Origin: Chloropicon primus
Lineage: Eukaryota > Chlorophyta > Chloropicophyceae > Chloropicales > Chloropicaceae
DNA length: 64,000 nucleotides
Assembly: GCA_023205875.1 (NCBI GenBank)
Contig: CP060761.1
Coordinates: 744,001 to 808,000 of the forward strand
Direction of reading: 5' to 3'
Shown here: positions 63,229-64,000 of the stretch, in pieces
Layout of the letters: the number at the start of each line of letters is the position of its first letter
How positions within the stretch are numbered: position 1 is the first letter of the stretch
Translations under genes and position numbers: made by a program
The notes under the pieces: model-generated
Databases searched by the model: none
The model's input: the letters and a program-made list of their open reading frames with translations, nothing else
Told to the model about the DNA's origin: nothing

Positions 63229-63650
63229 TGCGATCCCGCACTCTCACGCGGCAATCTCACAACAACAACAATCCCAGCTCCTCCGCTCCTCCTCTCGCGT
63301 TCGCGGAAAAACAAAAACCCAACGACGAACGAAACGAAACGAAACGAAACGAAACCAAAAGGACGATCCTCTCTCACACTCGCTTCCTCACTCACTCACT
63401 CACTCGCACGCACGCTCTCTCGTTCGCTGCTCGCTCCTCCCAGCTCTCTCTCTCTCACACACACACCGACCCCTCTCGGCCCAAGGAAAAACGTCAACGC
63501 CGCGCCAGATCCTTCCGGTGCGAAGCACGCGCAAGTGTCTGCGGTCGGTCCTGTCACGCACGCACGCACACCTCGTCTTGGTTCGGTTCTGTCTCGCTCT
63601 TCGTGTCTCGTTCGCTCCGATCGGTTAGGTTTTGCCGCGGCGGCTGGGCG
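63229..63650 (-). promoter_or_regulatory. Upstream region / probable 5' UTR of the PKS gene, low complexity
   Basis: No coding signal beyond shadow frames. It holds (GAAAC)5 at 63331-63355, (CTCA)n at 63387-63406, and a CT run followed by CA repeats at 63443-63466. On the gene's strand these are purine-rich GA/GT and TTTCG tracts just upstream of the start codon, which sits in gcgggatcgcaATGCC. No TATA box, splice site or upstream ORF can be argued with confidence. Confidence 0.45.
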
Positions 63651-63654
63651 TTAC

Positions 63655-63995
63655 GATTTTTTCTCCCTTTATTATTAGGGGGGAACGAGGATCGGGGTGG
63701 CGGGAGAGTGAGGGGACTCATCCACCTTTGGGGATAATGGAGGGAGGGGACGTCGACCAGGATGGAGGGGAGAGGGAGGAGGGGAGAGAGGAGAGGGGTC
63801 CTTGATCCTTGGATTGAATGAAACCTTACCGATTTTCTCCCTTTTTATTAGGGGGGAACGAGGATCGGGGTGGCGGGAGAGTGAGGGGACCCATCCACCT
63901 TTGGGGATAATGGAGGGAGGGGACGTCGACCAGGATGGAGGGGAGAGGGAGGAGGGATCCTTGATCCTTATCCTTGGATTGGGAGTCTCCTGAAT
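63655..63995. repeat. Tandem repeat of about 174 bp, two copies
   Basis: Copy 1 spans about 63655-63828 and copy 2 about 63830-63995. Both run from cgatttt(tt)ctccc through gggggaacgaggatcggggt, gataatggagggaggggacg and ccttgatcc. Differences are small indels in the T, AT and GA runs. It is G/A-rich on the plus strand, with no ORF support. It may be an intergenic satellite or a duplicated promoter element. Confidence 0.8.
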
Positions 63996-64000
63996 CCGGT

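Noticed and set aside
61615-63072. 485-codon open frame on the plus strand
   Set aside because: It lies wholly antisense to the acyl-ligase domain, whose motifs are conserved; the frame is rich in Arg, His and Pro as expected for an antisense shadow of GC-rich coding DNA.
62978-63737. Plus-strand frames of 170-216 codons across the start codon region, as a possible divergent gene
   Set aside because: They run through (GAAAC), (CTCA) and CA microsatellites and read as low-complexity Ser/Thr/Arg/His; no domain, and three frames are open at once.
1-64000. CRISPR arrays, tRNA, rRNA or viral elements
   Set aside because: No spacer-repeat pattern, cloverleaf, rRNA or virus-like sequence was seen; all direct repeats are coding PKS segments or upstream microsatellites.

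Overview
The window is almost entirely one minus-strand gene: a giant modular type I polyketide synthase (PKS). It starts with ATG at 63228 and runs off the window at base 1. About 21,000 codons are visible, with no intron-like interruption, no terminal release domain and no unrelated gene. The size, the intronless assembly-line layout, the (CTCA)n, (CA)n and (GAAAC)n repeats upstream, and the absence of bacterial operon signals suggest a eukaryotic microalga or other protist. No marker gene is present, so the lineage cannot be named.

Layout in protein order (decreasing coordinates): loading module (AMP-dependent acyl ligase + ACP, 63228-60891). Module 1 is KS-DH-KR-ACP (60890-57201). Module 2 is KS, degenerate DH, six crotonase (ECH) domains, HMG-CoA-synthase-like domain, ACP, second HMG-CoA-synthase-like domain, ACP (57200-47531). 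Module 3 is KS-DH-ER-KR-ACP (47530-42841). Module 4 is KS-DH*-KR-ACP (42840-39122). Modules 5-11 are seven nearly identical KS-DH*-KR-ACP units of about 3.81-3.825 kb (39121-12410). Module 12 is KS-DH-ER-KR-ACP (12409-7480), module 13 is KS-DH-KR-ACP (7479-3490), and module 14 is KS-DH-ER..., cut by the window edge (3489-1). No acyltransferase domain is seen in any module, so extender units are probably supplied in trans. Bases 63229-64000 are non-coding upstream sequence with microsatellites and a tandem repeat of about 174 bp.

Predicted chemistry (inference): a carboxylic acid starter is activated as an acyl adenylate. Module 1 gives an alkene. Module 2 has no KR, so it leaves a beta-ketone that the in-line HMG-CoA-synthase/crotonase cassette could convert to a beta-branch. 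Module 3 gives a saturated unit. Modules 4-11 have a KR but a DH lacking its catalytic His, and should lay down a 1,3-polyol of about eight hydroxyls. Module 12 gives a saturated unit, module 13 an alkene, and module 14 probably a saturated unit.

The gene is strongly self-similar at DNA level: near-identical modules, a 1,440-bp tandem duplication of two ECH domains, a 1,650-bp-period duplication of HMGS-ACP, and shared tracts between non-adjacent KS, ER, DH and KR domains. These point to recent in-frame duplication and gene conversion. The reading frame changes five times, all within the repeat array, at places where sister copies differ by a single base. Assembly or sequencing error is the simplest explanation, but it is not proven.
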